From Lachnospiraceae bacterium (lineage in GTDB: Bacteria; Bacillota; Clostridia; Lachnospirales; Lachnospiraceae): 12,351 bases of DNA. The stretch covers positions 66,065-78,415 of the forward strand of contig JAAUZN010000056.1 in assembly GCA_014804565.1 (NCBI GenBank). Direction: 5' to 3'. The notes beneath the pieces are model-generated. The model was not told the origin of the DNA. It saw only the letters and a list, made by a program, of their open reading frames with translations, and searched no databases. A program made the translations under genes and the position numbers. Numbering within the stretch: the stretch's first letter is position 1; every line of letters starts with the position of its first letter. Shown here in pieces: positions 1 through 5,646 of this stretch.

Positions 1-146
1 AGAACGCAGGAAACGATCAGCCAGTCCACATGAAATATAATCCATTGTAAAAATTCCAGAATAACCCTCTTTCTACTGATTTTCCATCCGACTTCCAATG
101 CAAATTTACAGGATGAAAAAGTCCTGTACAGGAAATTATCTTTCAC
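1..146 (-). CDS. N-terminal part of a probable ABC-exporter (permease/ATPase) protein, runs off the window
   Basis: An uninterrupted minus-strand frame runs from a GTG at 146-144 to the window edge (48 codons). A strong GGAGGA at 159-154 lies 7 bases upstream and fixes this start. The frame is also open further upstream, with in-frame ATGs near 235 and 199, but neither has a ribosome site. The peptide begins VKDNFLYRTF and is basic and aromatic up to about residue 30 (GWKISRKRVILEFLQ). A hydrophobic stretch then starts (WIIFHVDWLIVSCV), as expected for the first membrane helix after a short cytoplasmic tail. This pattern resembles the N-termini of Clostridia ABC multidrug or peptide exporters. 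No Walker motifs fall inside the window, so the family call is inference; the gene itself is well supported by its start signals and open frame. Confidence 0.6.
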   Translation of the reverse strand, partial: MKDNFLYRTFSSCKFALEVGWKISRKRVILEFLQWIIFHVDWLIVSCV

Positions 147-188
147 TTTGCTTTCCTCCACTTTTAGCCTTCGACTACATTCTTCATT

Positions 189-256
189 GCAGTACATCCC
201 GGAAAGTTTCTGGCTTTCCGGGCTTGTGGGCATTGCCCTGTGTGTGCGCGTACTGC
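189..256 (-). promoter_or_regulatory. Structured 5' leader (three-stem junction) ahead of the ABC-exporter-like gene
   Basis: On the minus strand, GCAGTACG (256-249) can pair with TGTACTGC (196-189), closing a domain with two inner hairpins. These are GGGC-AAT-GCCC (238-228) and a perfect 9-bp stem CCCGGAAAG/CTTTCCGGG (222-214 with 206-198, 7-nt loop). The domain lies between a candidate promoter and the GTG at 146. No U-tract follows the 9-bp stem, so it is not a simple terminator. The GGGC arm could also pair with a second GCCC at the base of the long stem, which would allow alternative folds. I do not recognise it as a known riboswitch class. The pairing is seen; a regulatory role is inferred. 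Confidence 0.45.
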
Positions 257-458
257 TATAGTATTGACTACGTGCTCAGTATATCATAAAAAATCAGCGT
301 CTATCTTTAGCTGTCCTTCAATCTGCCCTTTTTGTCCCCCAATTTCCATTGCATGTGGCTGAATTATTATCTATACTTAAGGTAAGAATTCCTATTTAAT
401 TAAGAATGCAAAAGAATTAGTTTGTCAGACTTGAAGATTATAAAGGAGATGTCTGAAA
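257..458. other. Intergenic region between the divergent ABC-exporter-like and GNAT genes
   Basis: The gene-free stretch spans 147-458 between divergent genes. Its left half is the leader of the minus-strand gene. The right half is AT-rich. It carries a weak plus-strand promoter-like pair, TTGCAT at 349-354 and TATACT at 372-377 with a 17-base spacer, about 80 bases ahead of the first acetyltransferase. A second TTGACT at 263-268 has no convincing -10 partner. I see no RNA gene or convincing coding frame in this half. Confidence 0.3.
278..286 (-). promoter_or_regulatory. Candidate extended -10 promoter for the ABC-exporter-like gene
   Basis: The minus strand reads TGATATACT at 286-278, an extended -10 (TGnTATACT). 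No good -35 box is visible 17 bases upstream. Transcription would start near 271, giving a leader of about 125 bases that contains the folded element at 256-189. Confidence 0.35.
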
Positions 459-914
459 ATGGAATTAACATATAGACAAGCAGCAAAAGATGATGCAAAT
501 CTACTAATAGATATTTATAATGCTTCGTTTTATGATGATTATGTCCGATATGGGATGTGCCCCGCTTACGGAAAAACAAAAGAAGAAATGGAATCTTCGA
601 TTGAAGATTCCACCAAATATGTTGTATTAAATGGCACTATTCCTGTCGGCGCAATTTCTATTTTTGAAGAGAAAAAGGGCTGTTATTATCTTGGTTGTTT
701 ATGTGTTATACCCGAATATCAAGGAAAGGGGATTGGCACACAGGCATTTCAATATATATTATCTGTTTGTTCGGATTGGAAACAAATTACTTTGGTTACG
801 CCCGCGGATAAAGAGCAGAATGTAAAATTTTATACTGAGAGATGTGCATTTCATATCGGAGAAAAGATGATGGACGGGAAGGTAGAAGTTGTTAACTTTT
901 ACATGAAACGATAA
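459..914 (+). CDS. GNAT-family N-acetyltransferase
   Basis: This 151-residue protein is a single GNAT domain, the usual length for a stand-alone member. It would transfer an acetyl group from acetyl-CoA to an amine on a small molecule or protein. The acetyl-CoA loop (motif A) is clear: VIPEYQGKGIG, with QGKGIG at residues 88-93, following the beta-4 strand YYLGCLCVI. The C-terminal NVKFYTERCAF (121-131) matches the family's N..FY...GF element, although Cys stands where Gly is usual. No signal peptide or membrane segment is present. The start is set by AAAGGAG at 442-448, 10 bases before ATG. It is the first of three same-strand small enzymes. The acceptor substrate cannot be read from the sequence; an antibiotic or metabolite amine is possible. 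Confidence 0.9.
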   Translation: MELTYRQAAKDDANLLIDIYNASFYDDYVRYGMCPAYGKTKEEMESSIEDSTKYVVLNGTIPVGAISIFEEKKGCYYLGCLCVIPEYQGKGIGTQAFQYILSVCSDWKQITLVTPADKEQNVKFYTERCAFHIGEKMMDGKVEVVNFYMKR

Positions 915-995
915 GAAGAAACATCTTTTGAGAGGATTATTGCAAGGCGTATTGTTTAGCTGATTTGAATTTACGTGAGAGTAAGGATTAAGAAT

Positions 996-1493
996 ATGAC
1001 TGTGGATGAGAAAATAAAACTTGTAATTGATCTGGCAGAGAAAGCGCTGGAAAAAAATGAATTACCGATAGCTTGTATTATATTCCATAATGATACCATC
1101 ATAGCGCAGACATACACATCGGAATGCGCAGACAAAAGATTATTGGTTCATGCAGAGATTAAAGCGCTACTCGAACTTGATCAGAAAAAGCTTGGTATTA
1201 AAGAAAAAGCGCAAATGGAATTGTACACGAATTTGGAGCCTTGTATGATGTGCCTAGGCGCAGCGATATCGTCATTTATCGGGAAAGTATACTATTCGTT
1301 GGATGCCCCTTCAGATGGTGCGGCTAAATGGGCTGAGGAAAGCTGGCATGAGCATCATACAAAATCTTCCTTTTGTCTCCCGGATATTACATCCGGCATT
1401 TTAGAAGCGGAAAGTAAAGAATTATTTCAGAGGTATGTAGATATTCATAAACAGGGACCAATGGTTGACTGGCTAAAAACTATTATCGTCTAG
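996..1493 (+). CDS. Zinc-dependent nucleoside/CMP-type deaminase
   Basis: This 165-residue protein belongs to the cytidine/deoxycytidylate deaminase fold, which hydrolytically removes the amino group of a nucleobase or nucleoside using zinc. The zinc signatures are complete: HAE with His52 and catalytic Glu54, and PCMMC with Cys83 and Cys86 (EPCMMCLGA). ELPIACIIF near residue 24 corresponds to the first core strand. I prefer ATG at 996, which follows AAGGA at 983-987. An in-frame GTG at 975 would add 7 residues but has no ribosome site close by. The sequence is related to TadA and guanine deaminases, but the C-terminal half (SDGAAKWAEESW) does not match the TadA pattern I know, so a tRNA role is doubtful. 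The neighbours are acetyltransferases on both sides. Confidence 0.85.
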   Translation: MTVDEKIKLVIDLAEKALEKNELPIACIIFHNDTIIAQTYTSECADKRLLVHAEIKALLELDQKKLGIKEKAQMELYTNLEPCMMCLGAAISSFIGKVYYSLDAPSDGAAKWAEESWHEHHTKSSFCLPDITSGILEAESKELFQRYVDIHKQGPMVDWLKTIIV

Positions 1494-1499
1494 AATGAT

Positions 1500-1525
1500 A
1501 ATTTCCAGTTTCTATACTGGGAATT
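1500..1525 (+). repeat. Intergenic hairpin after the deaminase gene
   Basis: ATTTCCAGT (1501-1509) pairs with ACTGGGAAT (1516-1524) around the 6-base loop TTCTAT. One pair is G-U, and an extra A-T pair at 1500/1525 extends the stem. It starts 7 bases after the deaminase stop. No T-run follows, so it may be an mRNA processing or stability element rather than a terminator. Confidence 0.4.
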
Positions 1526-1576
1526 GGGAAGCTAAAAATGATTTCTGCGATTTATGAAAGGGGGAGCATAAGAAAA

Positions 1577-2101
1577 ATGAATATTGAACTTGTGAGATTA
1601 ACTAGTGAATATAAAGAACAGCTATTTGAAATGCTGATAGAATGGAAGAATGATATTATAGTAAATCACACAGATATATCCCCATGGAAAATATGGGAAA
1701 ATGATTTTCATGATTTTGATAATTACATAAAAAATCTTGATACAAATGAAGAAACTAGAAATGGTTGGGTTCCTGATACCACCTTATTTTGTCTTGATAA
1801 AGATAGAAATATTTTTGTAGGAGCCGTTAACATCCGCCACTATCTCAATGATGAACTATTAAAGACCGGCGGTCATATAGGCGATGGAATTAGACCTGGC
1901 GAAAGAAGAAAGGGTTATGCGACAGCAATGATTGCTTTGGCATTAGACGAGTGTAAAAAACTTGGTATTAACAAAGTCTTGATGTGTTGCGACAAAAATA
2001 ACATTGGTTCAGCGAAAACAATTATTAGGAATGGTGGAGTATTAGAAAATGAAGTTGAAGAAGATGGACATATTGAGCAGCGTTATTGGATTCAGTTATA
2101 G
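1577..2101 (+). CDS. GNAT-family N-acetyltransferase (RimJ/RimL-like)
   Basis: This 174-residue protein is a single GNAT domain of the RimJ/RimL-like branch. The acetyl-CoA loop reads RPGERRKGYAT at residues 106-116. The next helix is ALALDECKKLG and the strand INKVLMCCDK follows. NNIGSAKTIIRNGG (141-154) is the family's element for cofactor stacking and the C-terminal helix. The protein ends with RYWIQL, as in related Clostridia sequences. ATG at 1577 is chosen because AAAGGGGGAG lies at 1557-1566. An in-frame ATG at 1538 would add 13 residues with only a weak GGGAA upstream. It shares little with the first acetyltransferase at 459-914 beyond the fold, so the pair is not a recent duplication. 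The substrate is unknown. Confidence 0.88.
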   Translation: MNIELVRLTSEYKEQLFEMLIEWKNDIIVNHTDISPWKIWENDFHDFDNYIKNLDTNEETRNGWVPDTTLFCLDKDRNIFVGAVNIRHYLNDELLKTGGHIGDGIRPGERRKGYATAMIALALDECKKLGINKVLMCCDKNNIGSAKTIIRNGGVLENEVEEDGHIEQRYWIQL

Positions 2102-2151
2102 CGTAGAAATTTAGTTTGCCGAAATGATGAACAAGGAGAACGAAGACCGCT

Positions 2152-2886
2152 ATGTTACAGATTGGAATTTGCGATGACGAACCGCTTCTTTTGAATGAAA
2201 TAAAAGAAATTACAGAGGACTGTCTGCAACATCAGCAGGTCTTTTCTATCCTGTCATCCTTCACGGACGGCAGGACGCTCCTCTATGAAATTCAGGACGG
2301 CAAGCACTTTGACCTTCTGCTTCTTGATATTGAAATGCCGGATCTTTCTGGGATGGAACTTGCAAAGCAGGTCCACGAGCTTTTACCGGATGCCCTGATG
2401 ATTTTTGTAACAGCTCATTACAAATACGCCGTGGATGCCTATGAGCTTCATATCTTCCGTTACATTCCCAAAAACCAGTTGAAAGAACGCCTGCCCCATG
2501 CACTGAAAGACGCTGTTTCTCTTCTGGAAATACAGAATACAGATTCCTATATTATCAGTAATCAAAATCGCCTTGAGAGAATTCCTATCAGAGAGATTCT
2601 TTATATCGAAAAAGACGGTAAAAACGCTATCTTTCATATGACTGCTGCCGAAAATCATACAGACACTATCCGACGGCTTCGCAAAACATTGACAGAAGTT
2701 TTTGATGAGCTGCACTCGGAAGAATTTTATTTTATCGAGCGGGGATTTATCATTAATCTGCGACATGTGACGGGAATTTCCCACAGCGACTGTATTCTTA
2801 CGGATCAGACTCGACTGCCAATCTCCCAGAGCCGCCTGTCAGAGTTTAAGAAAAAACTGAACAGTTATTGGAAGGATAAAGTGTAA
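2152..2886 (+). CDS. LytTR-family response regulator
   Basis: This 244-residue two-domain regulator is typical of AgrA/VirR-type systems. The receiver domain (about 1-120) has the acidic pocket Asp8-Asp9 (ICDDE), phospho-acceptor Asp59 in LLLLDIEMP, Thr87 (FVTAHY) and Lys107 (RYIPKNQ). The LytTR DNA-binding domain covers about 138-240, with its hallmark strands at LYIEKDGKNAIFH and FYFIERGFIINLRHV, and ends SRLSEFKKKL. Such proteins bind paired direct repeats ahead of target promoters. AAGGAG at 2133-2138 is 13 bases from ATG, a longer gap than usual. The upstream gap is only 50 bases and shows no promoter, so the gene may be read from the GNAT genes. The kinase gene follows after 4 bases, a tight two-gene unit. 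The output target is unknown. Confidence 0.92.
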   Translation: MLQIGICDDEPLLLNEIKEITEDCLQHQQVFSILSSFTDGRTLLYEIQDGKHFDLLLLDIEMPDLSGMELAKQVHELLPDALMIFVTAHYKYAVDAYELHIFRYIPKNQLKERLPHALKDAVSLLEIQNTDSYIISNQNRLERIPIREILYIEKDGKNAIFHMTAAENHTDTIRRLRKTLTEVFDELHSEEFYFIERGFIINLRHVTGISHSDCILTDQTRLPISQSRLSEFKKKLNSYWKDKV

Positions 2887-2890
2887 GCCT

Positions 2891-3559
2891 ATGCTGCAGA
2901 CACCTAAGAACAGAATCCGCTTTCTGGAACGAAAAAATCAGGTTTTGGAGGAAAATTATCATCTCCTCACAGACCTTTACCGAAAAAATGAGCATTTGTA
3001 TCATGACATGAACCATCATTTACAGATGATCTATCACCTTGCAAAAAAGAACGAGGCACCTGAAATTGCGGAATACGTCAACTCCATAAGCGCCCCCATC
3101 AACGAGTTATCCGATACCACATGGAGCGGCGTCGATATCGTGGATGCCATTCTAAATCATACTGTTCTTGAAGCGCAGCGACAGGGGATTGAGATAGATG
3201 TGAACGCAGAGTTCCCGAAGGATTGCAATATTACATCGGATGATCTGTGCGTTATCCTGTTTAATCTGCTTGATAATGCCATGGAAGCCTGTATGCGCTG
3301 TATGCAGCAGACAGGCAATTCACCTCGCATAGAAGTGACCATCCGCAGAATTCACCAGTTTCTGATCATCAAAATACAGAATCCCTGCATTCCTCCCCGG
3401 AAGCTGTTTGGGATCTTTCCCACCACCAAGGCAGATGCCCGCCACCACGGAATCGGTCTGCGCAATGTCAGAGAAAAAGTGGAGAAATATAATGGCAGTT
3501 TAGAGATAGATGTGGAAAATGATGTGTTCACTATTACGGCGTTGTTGTTTTTTGAATAA
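2891..3559 (+). CDS. GHKL-type (AgrC-like) histidine kinase core without a sensor or membrane domain
   Basis: This 222-residue protein holds only the catalytic part of an HPK10/AgrC-like kinase. A coiled-coil N-terminus (residues 8-34, FLERKNQVLEENY) leads into the H-box LYHDMNHHLQ with His38. The ATP-binding domain has the N-box ILFNLLDNAMEA (Asn125, Asn129), the F-box region FGIFPTTK and the G-box HHGIGLRNV (185-193). No hydrophobic helix precedes the H-box. AgrC relatives usually carry about 200 N-terminal residues of membrane sensor. The reading frame meets a stop at 2858-2860 just upstream, so no longer form exists here. The partner is the LytTR regulator, 4 bases away. It may be a naturally soluble kinase or a remnant that lost its sensor. 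A GGAAGGA lies 14 bases before ATG inside the regulator's 3' end. Confidence 0.88.
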   Translation: MLQTPKNRIRFLERKNQVLEENYHLLTDLYRKNEHLYHDMNHHLQMIYHLAKKNEAPEIAEYVNSISAPINELSDTTWSGVDIVDAILNHTVLEAQRQGIEIDVNAEFPKDCNITSDDLCVILFNLLDNAMEACMRCMQQTGNSPRIEVTIRRIHQFLIIKIQNPCIPPRKLFGIFPTTKADARHHGIGLRNVREKVEKYNGSLEIDVENDVFTITALLFFE

Positions 3560-3584
3560 GCAAACATCCGACTTAATTCCATAG

Positions 3585-4730
3585 TTATTCATTGCTAAAA
3601 CTTCTTTCAAATTCTTGCTGCATCCAATATTTCTTCATTTTCTCCTCTATCTCAGGTTCCTTCAAAGAGAAAATATCCTGAATGCTTTCTTTTACTTCCT
3701 GACGATTCAAACCAAAGGAACAGTATCTTTCGATTGATTTTCTAATCGCATTCTCATTTCTTTCATTGACGAGCTTTATTTCATACTCCGCTATTTCTGC
3801 TCTTTCAGTTTGCGTCATAACAATAGGTCTCATAATCCCACGCACTTCCTTTTTTAAATCAGGTTCGTTTTTCAGAAGATGGCCACAAGTCATATCCAGA
3901 AATTCGATGATTTCTTTCCCTGCGATATCTGTCAGTGTACCGTTTTCTTTTTCACGGTCTATTATCATGATACATTCCCATATAAAATATGTCAAATCTT
4001 TTCTGACTGTTTCTGCAATCGGTTGTTTTACGCCATTCTTTTTCCTGTTAAGATATTTTCGAATTCGGATCGGAAGAAACGGAATCAACATATTCAGATG
4101 CTTTTTCTCAATCATTTCGGTTGTGTAACTTTGTACATTCATGACGGGAACACGATATTCATGAGTCGTCCCGTCCGCAAATCTGATCAGGCAGGTTTCC
4201 TCTGCTGGCATAGGCTTCGTGTCGCTCAAGTACAGAATAACACTTCGGGGCATCACCAGTTCGTGTCTGGTTTCCGTAGGTTCAGCTTTCTCGATGTTTC
4301 CTGTCCCATATATCAGCCCGATATGGATATCATACTCCAGCATGCGAAGCACCATTCCTTCATCTTTATTCATCTGGCATTCCATATGGTAAATATCCCT
4401 ATCCCCTATCTGCACTGCTATATCTGCAAAGATAGAATTCAATGTGCTTCCGCTCTCTTTATGTATCCGCCGGACTACATATTCTGTTACGATCAATCTG
4501 ATCTCTGGATTTTTGGGATATATCTTGTGGAAGACTTCCTGAATCAAAGGCAGTATCAGCCATGGATATCTTTCCACTTCTTTTTTTAGCACCTCATCCC
4601 ATAAGTAATACTGCTCGATGATCTCCGGCGTCATTTCTCCCAGTATGTCATCAGGAATGGTGCCATAGTATCTGATATCCTCTACTATATCATTGTGTTT
4701 TTTTCTACTGTTATTTTTTTCTTTTGTCAA
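3585..4730 (-). CDS. Rpn-family PD-(D/E)XK nuclease / putative transposase
   Basis: This is a 381-residue protein of the recombination-promoting nuclease group (PD-(D/E)XK fold), found in many copies in Clostridia genomes. Numbering from the longer GTG start at 4745, the catalytic core reads FADIAVQIGDRD with Asp108, then HMECQMN with Glu122-x-Gln124 in place of E-x-K, then RMLEYD with Arg134 and Tyr138. These residues match the Rpn pattern (D, ExQ, R...Y). An N-terminal basic leader precedes it, and a long charged helical C-terminal part (about 240-386) follows. RpnA of E. coli is a DNA endonuclease that promotes RecA-independent recombination; the role here is inferred. I prefer TTG at 4730, which has AAGGAG 5 bases upstream; the GTG at 4745 has none. 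The gene converges on the kinase gene, with 25 bases between stops. Confidence 0.85.
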   Translation of the reverse strand: MTKEKNNSRKKHNDIVEDIRYYGTIPDDILGEMTPEIIEQYYLWDEVLKKEVERYPWLILPLIQEVFHKIYPKNPEIRLIVTEYVVRRIHKESGSTLNSIFADIAVQIGDRDIYHMECQMNKDEGMVLRMLEYDIHIGLIYGTGNIEKAEPTETRHELVMPRSVILYLSDTKPMPAEETCLIRFADGTTHEYRVPVMNVQSYTTEMIEKKHLNMLIPFLPIRIRKYLNRKKNGVKQPIAETVRKDLTYFIWECIMIIDREKENGTLTDIAGKEIIEFLDMTCGHLLKNEPDLKKEVRGIMRPIVMTQTERAEIAEYEIKLVNERNENAIRKSIERYCSFGLNRQEVKESIQDIFSLKEPEIEEKMKKYWMQQEFERSFSNE

Positions 4731-5008
4731 TTTCTCTCCTTTCACGCCATAAAGCTATGAAAGAAGTACAAAAAAGAACAACTGCGGATACCCTTTCACA
4801 CTTACGGCTCTGTTAAAATAATTAGTTGAAATTCTCTGGCGATCAGCCTTGAATTTTTGAAATGTGTTATCAGAAATAAGAAGTTTATAACACATCTTTA
4901 ATGGTGTATTTATCTTAACAGAAACTTTCAGCATGTGCAAGTGTAAAATCTCCGATCATGCAGTACTCCATGGAATCAAATCTTGTTTCATACTATAATA
5001 ATTTTACC
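4731..5008. other. Intergenic region with inverted repeats and a possible mobile-element end
   Basis: No gene is supported here. ATGTGTTAT (4862-4870) and ATAACACAT (4887-4895) form a perfect 9-bp inverted repeat with a 16-base gap. CTTGTTTC (4982-4989) and GAAACAAG (5012-5019) form a second 8-bp one. A segment at 4805-4860 starting GGCTCTGTTAAAATAATT resembles the ends of clostridial insertion elements, but no partner end or transposase is in the window. A minus-strand frame at 4940-4755 is open but lacks start signals and protein character. Confidence 0.3.
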
Positions 5009-5044
5009 TAAGAAACAAGGCGCATATCACAAGACATGCACCTT
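5009..5044 (-). terminator. Probable terminator of the XRE regulator gene
   Basis: Five bases past the stop codon (at 5049), the minus strand reads AAGGTGCAT (5044-5036), a 10-base loop, then ATGCGCCTT (5025-5017). This is a 9-bp stem with one G-U pair. GTTTCTTA follows at 5016-5009, a weak U-rich tail. The 3' arm overlaps an alternative 8-bp pairing of CTTGTTTC (minus, 5019-5012) with GAAACAAG (minus, 4989-4982), so the two folds exclude each other. Confidence 0.45.
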
Positions 5045-5048
5045 ATCT

Positions 5049-5510
5049 CTACCGTCTCAGTTTTCTGGCACATATAAAAACTGCCATCGCCGTGGCAAGC
5101 AAAAACTCAGCGATAAGAGCACCCTTTCCCAGCCACTCAAGCTCCCAAAAGAAATAGAATTCACGTTCAAAAAAATACACGGCTAAAAGCACGAGATAAA
5201 TAACAATTACATATAAAACGCACTCCCTGATCTTCTGCTGCTTCCGCTCCCGGAAAAGCATCTGCTGCTGTTGCTTTTCCAGCATCTCTGTCTTTACCGA
5301 CAGGTCATCTATCTCTGATGACTTTAATAAATAATCCGTTGTGACATCAAAGACCACGCTCATCGCCACGATTTTTTCCAATTCCGGAACCGCCTGACCG
5401 CTCTCCCATTTGGAAACAGACTGTCTCGAGACATTCAGTTTTTCGGCAAGCTGTTCCTGCGTCAGATCCTTTGCCTTTCGTAAGGTTAATAGTTTTTCTG
5501 AAAATTCCAT
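5049..5510 (-). CDS. XRE-family transcriptional regulator with two C-terminal membrane helices
   Basis: This is a 153-residue protein. Residues 4-63 are a Cro/CI-type helix-turn-helix: LRKAKDLTQEQLAEKL, then recognition helix SRQSVSKWESG, then TDYLL. This is the canonical SinR-like form, usually dimeric on palindromic operators. A charged linker with a QQQQ stretch (80-83) leads to two hydrophobic helices at about 97-115 (VLYVIVIYLVLLAVYFF) and 129-147 (ALIAEFLLATAMAVFI). This predicts a DNA-binding protein tethered to the membrane. AAGGAGG 8 bases before ATG at 5510 sets the start; a longer frame to 5606 has no ribosome site. Upstream lie the lipoprotein gene on the same strand and a 9-bp inverted repeat (5610-5640) that could be an operator. 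The regulated genes are unknown. Confidence 0.88.
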   Translation of the reverse strand: MEFSEKLLTLRKAKDLTQEQLAEKLNVSRQSVSKWESGQAVPELEKIVAMSVVFDVTTDYLLKSSEIDDLSVKTEMLEKQQQQMLFRERKQQKIRECVLYVIVIYLVLLAVYFFEREFYFFWELEWLGKGALIAEFLLATAMAVFICARKLRR

Positions 5511-5609
5511 ATCGTTTTCCTCCTTGTTTTGATATCTAAACCCTACCAAAAACTTTTGTCCCGTTCTATGTCGTCTCCTGTACATCCACGCAACCGCCGG
5601 TAGCATTCT

Positions 5610-5640
5610 GAAATCAATTTATAAATATATGATTGATTTC
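5610..5640. repeat. Perfect 9-bp inverted repeat between lipoprotein and XRE genes
   Basis: GAAATCAAT (5610-5618) and ATTGATTTC (5632-5640) are perfect reverse complements with a 13-base AT-rich centre. The element begins 6 bases past the lipoprotein stop and lies 100 bases upstream of the XRE start. It could be a hairpin ending the lipoprotein mRNA (no U-tail on that strand) or an operator bound by the XRE protein. Confidence 0.45.
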
Positions 5641-5646
5641 CTTCTT

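Noticed and set aside
98..289. Plus-strand open frame of 63 codons at the left end
   Set aside because: It lies across the minus-strand exporter start and its folded leader, has no ribosome site, and its translation has no protein-family character.
1538..1576. Longer start for the second acetyltransferase
   Set aside because: The ATG at 1538 has only a weak GGGAA upstream, while the ATG at 1577 has a strong AAAGGGGGAG and matches the usual domain start.
3879..4589. Long plus-strand open frame (236 codons) opposite the Rpn nuclease
   Set aside because: It is antisense to a clearly conserved nuclease, is rich in His, Phe and Tyr as expected from a shadow frame, and has no ribosome site.
4755..4940. 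Minus-strand open frame of 61 codons upstream of the nuclease
   Set aside because: There is no start signal, it crosses an inverted repeat, and it has no recognisable motif; it is kept only as a hint of an old element end.
4915..4971. Minus-strand micro-frame of 18 codons (MEYCMIGDFTLAHAESFC)
   Set aside because: It looks protein-like but has no ribosome site, and 18 residues are too few to support a gene.
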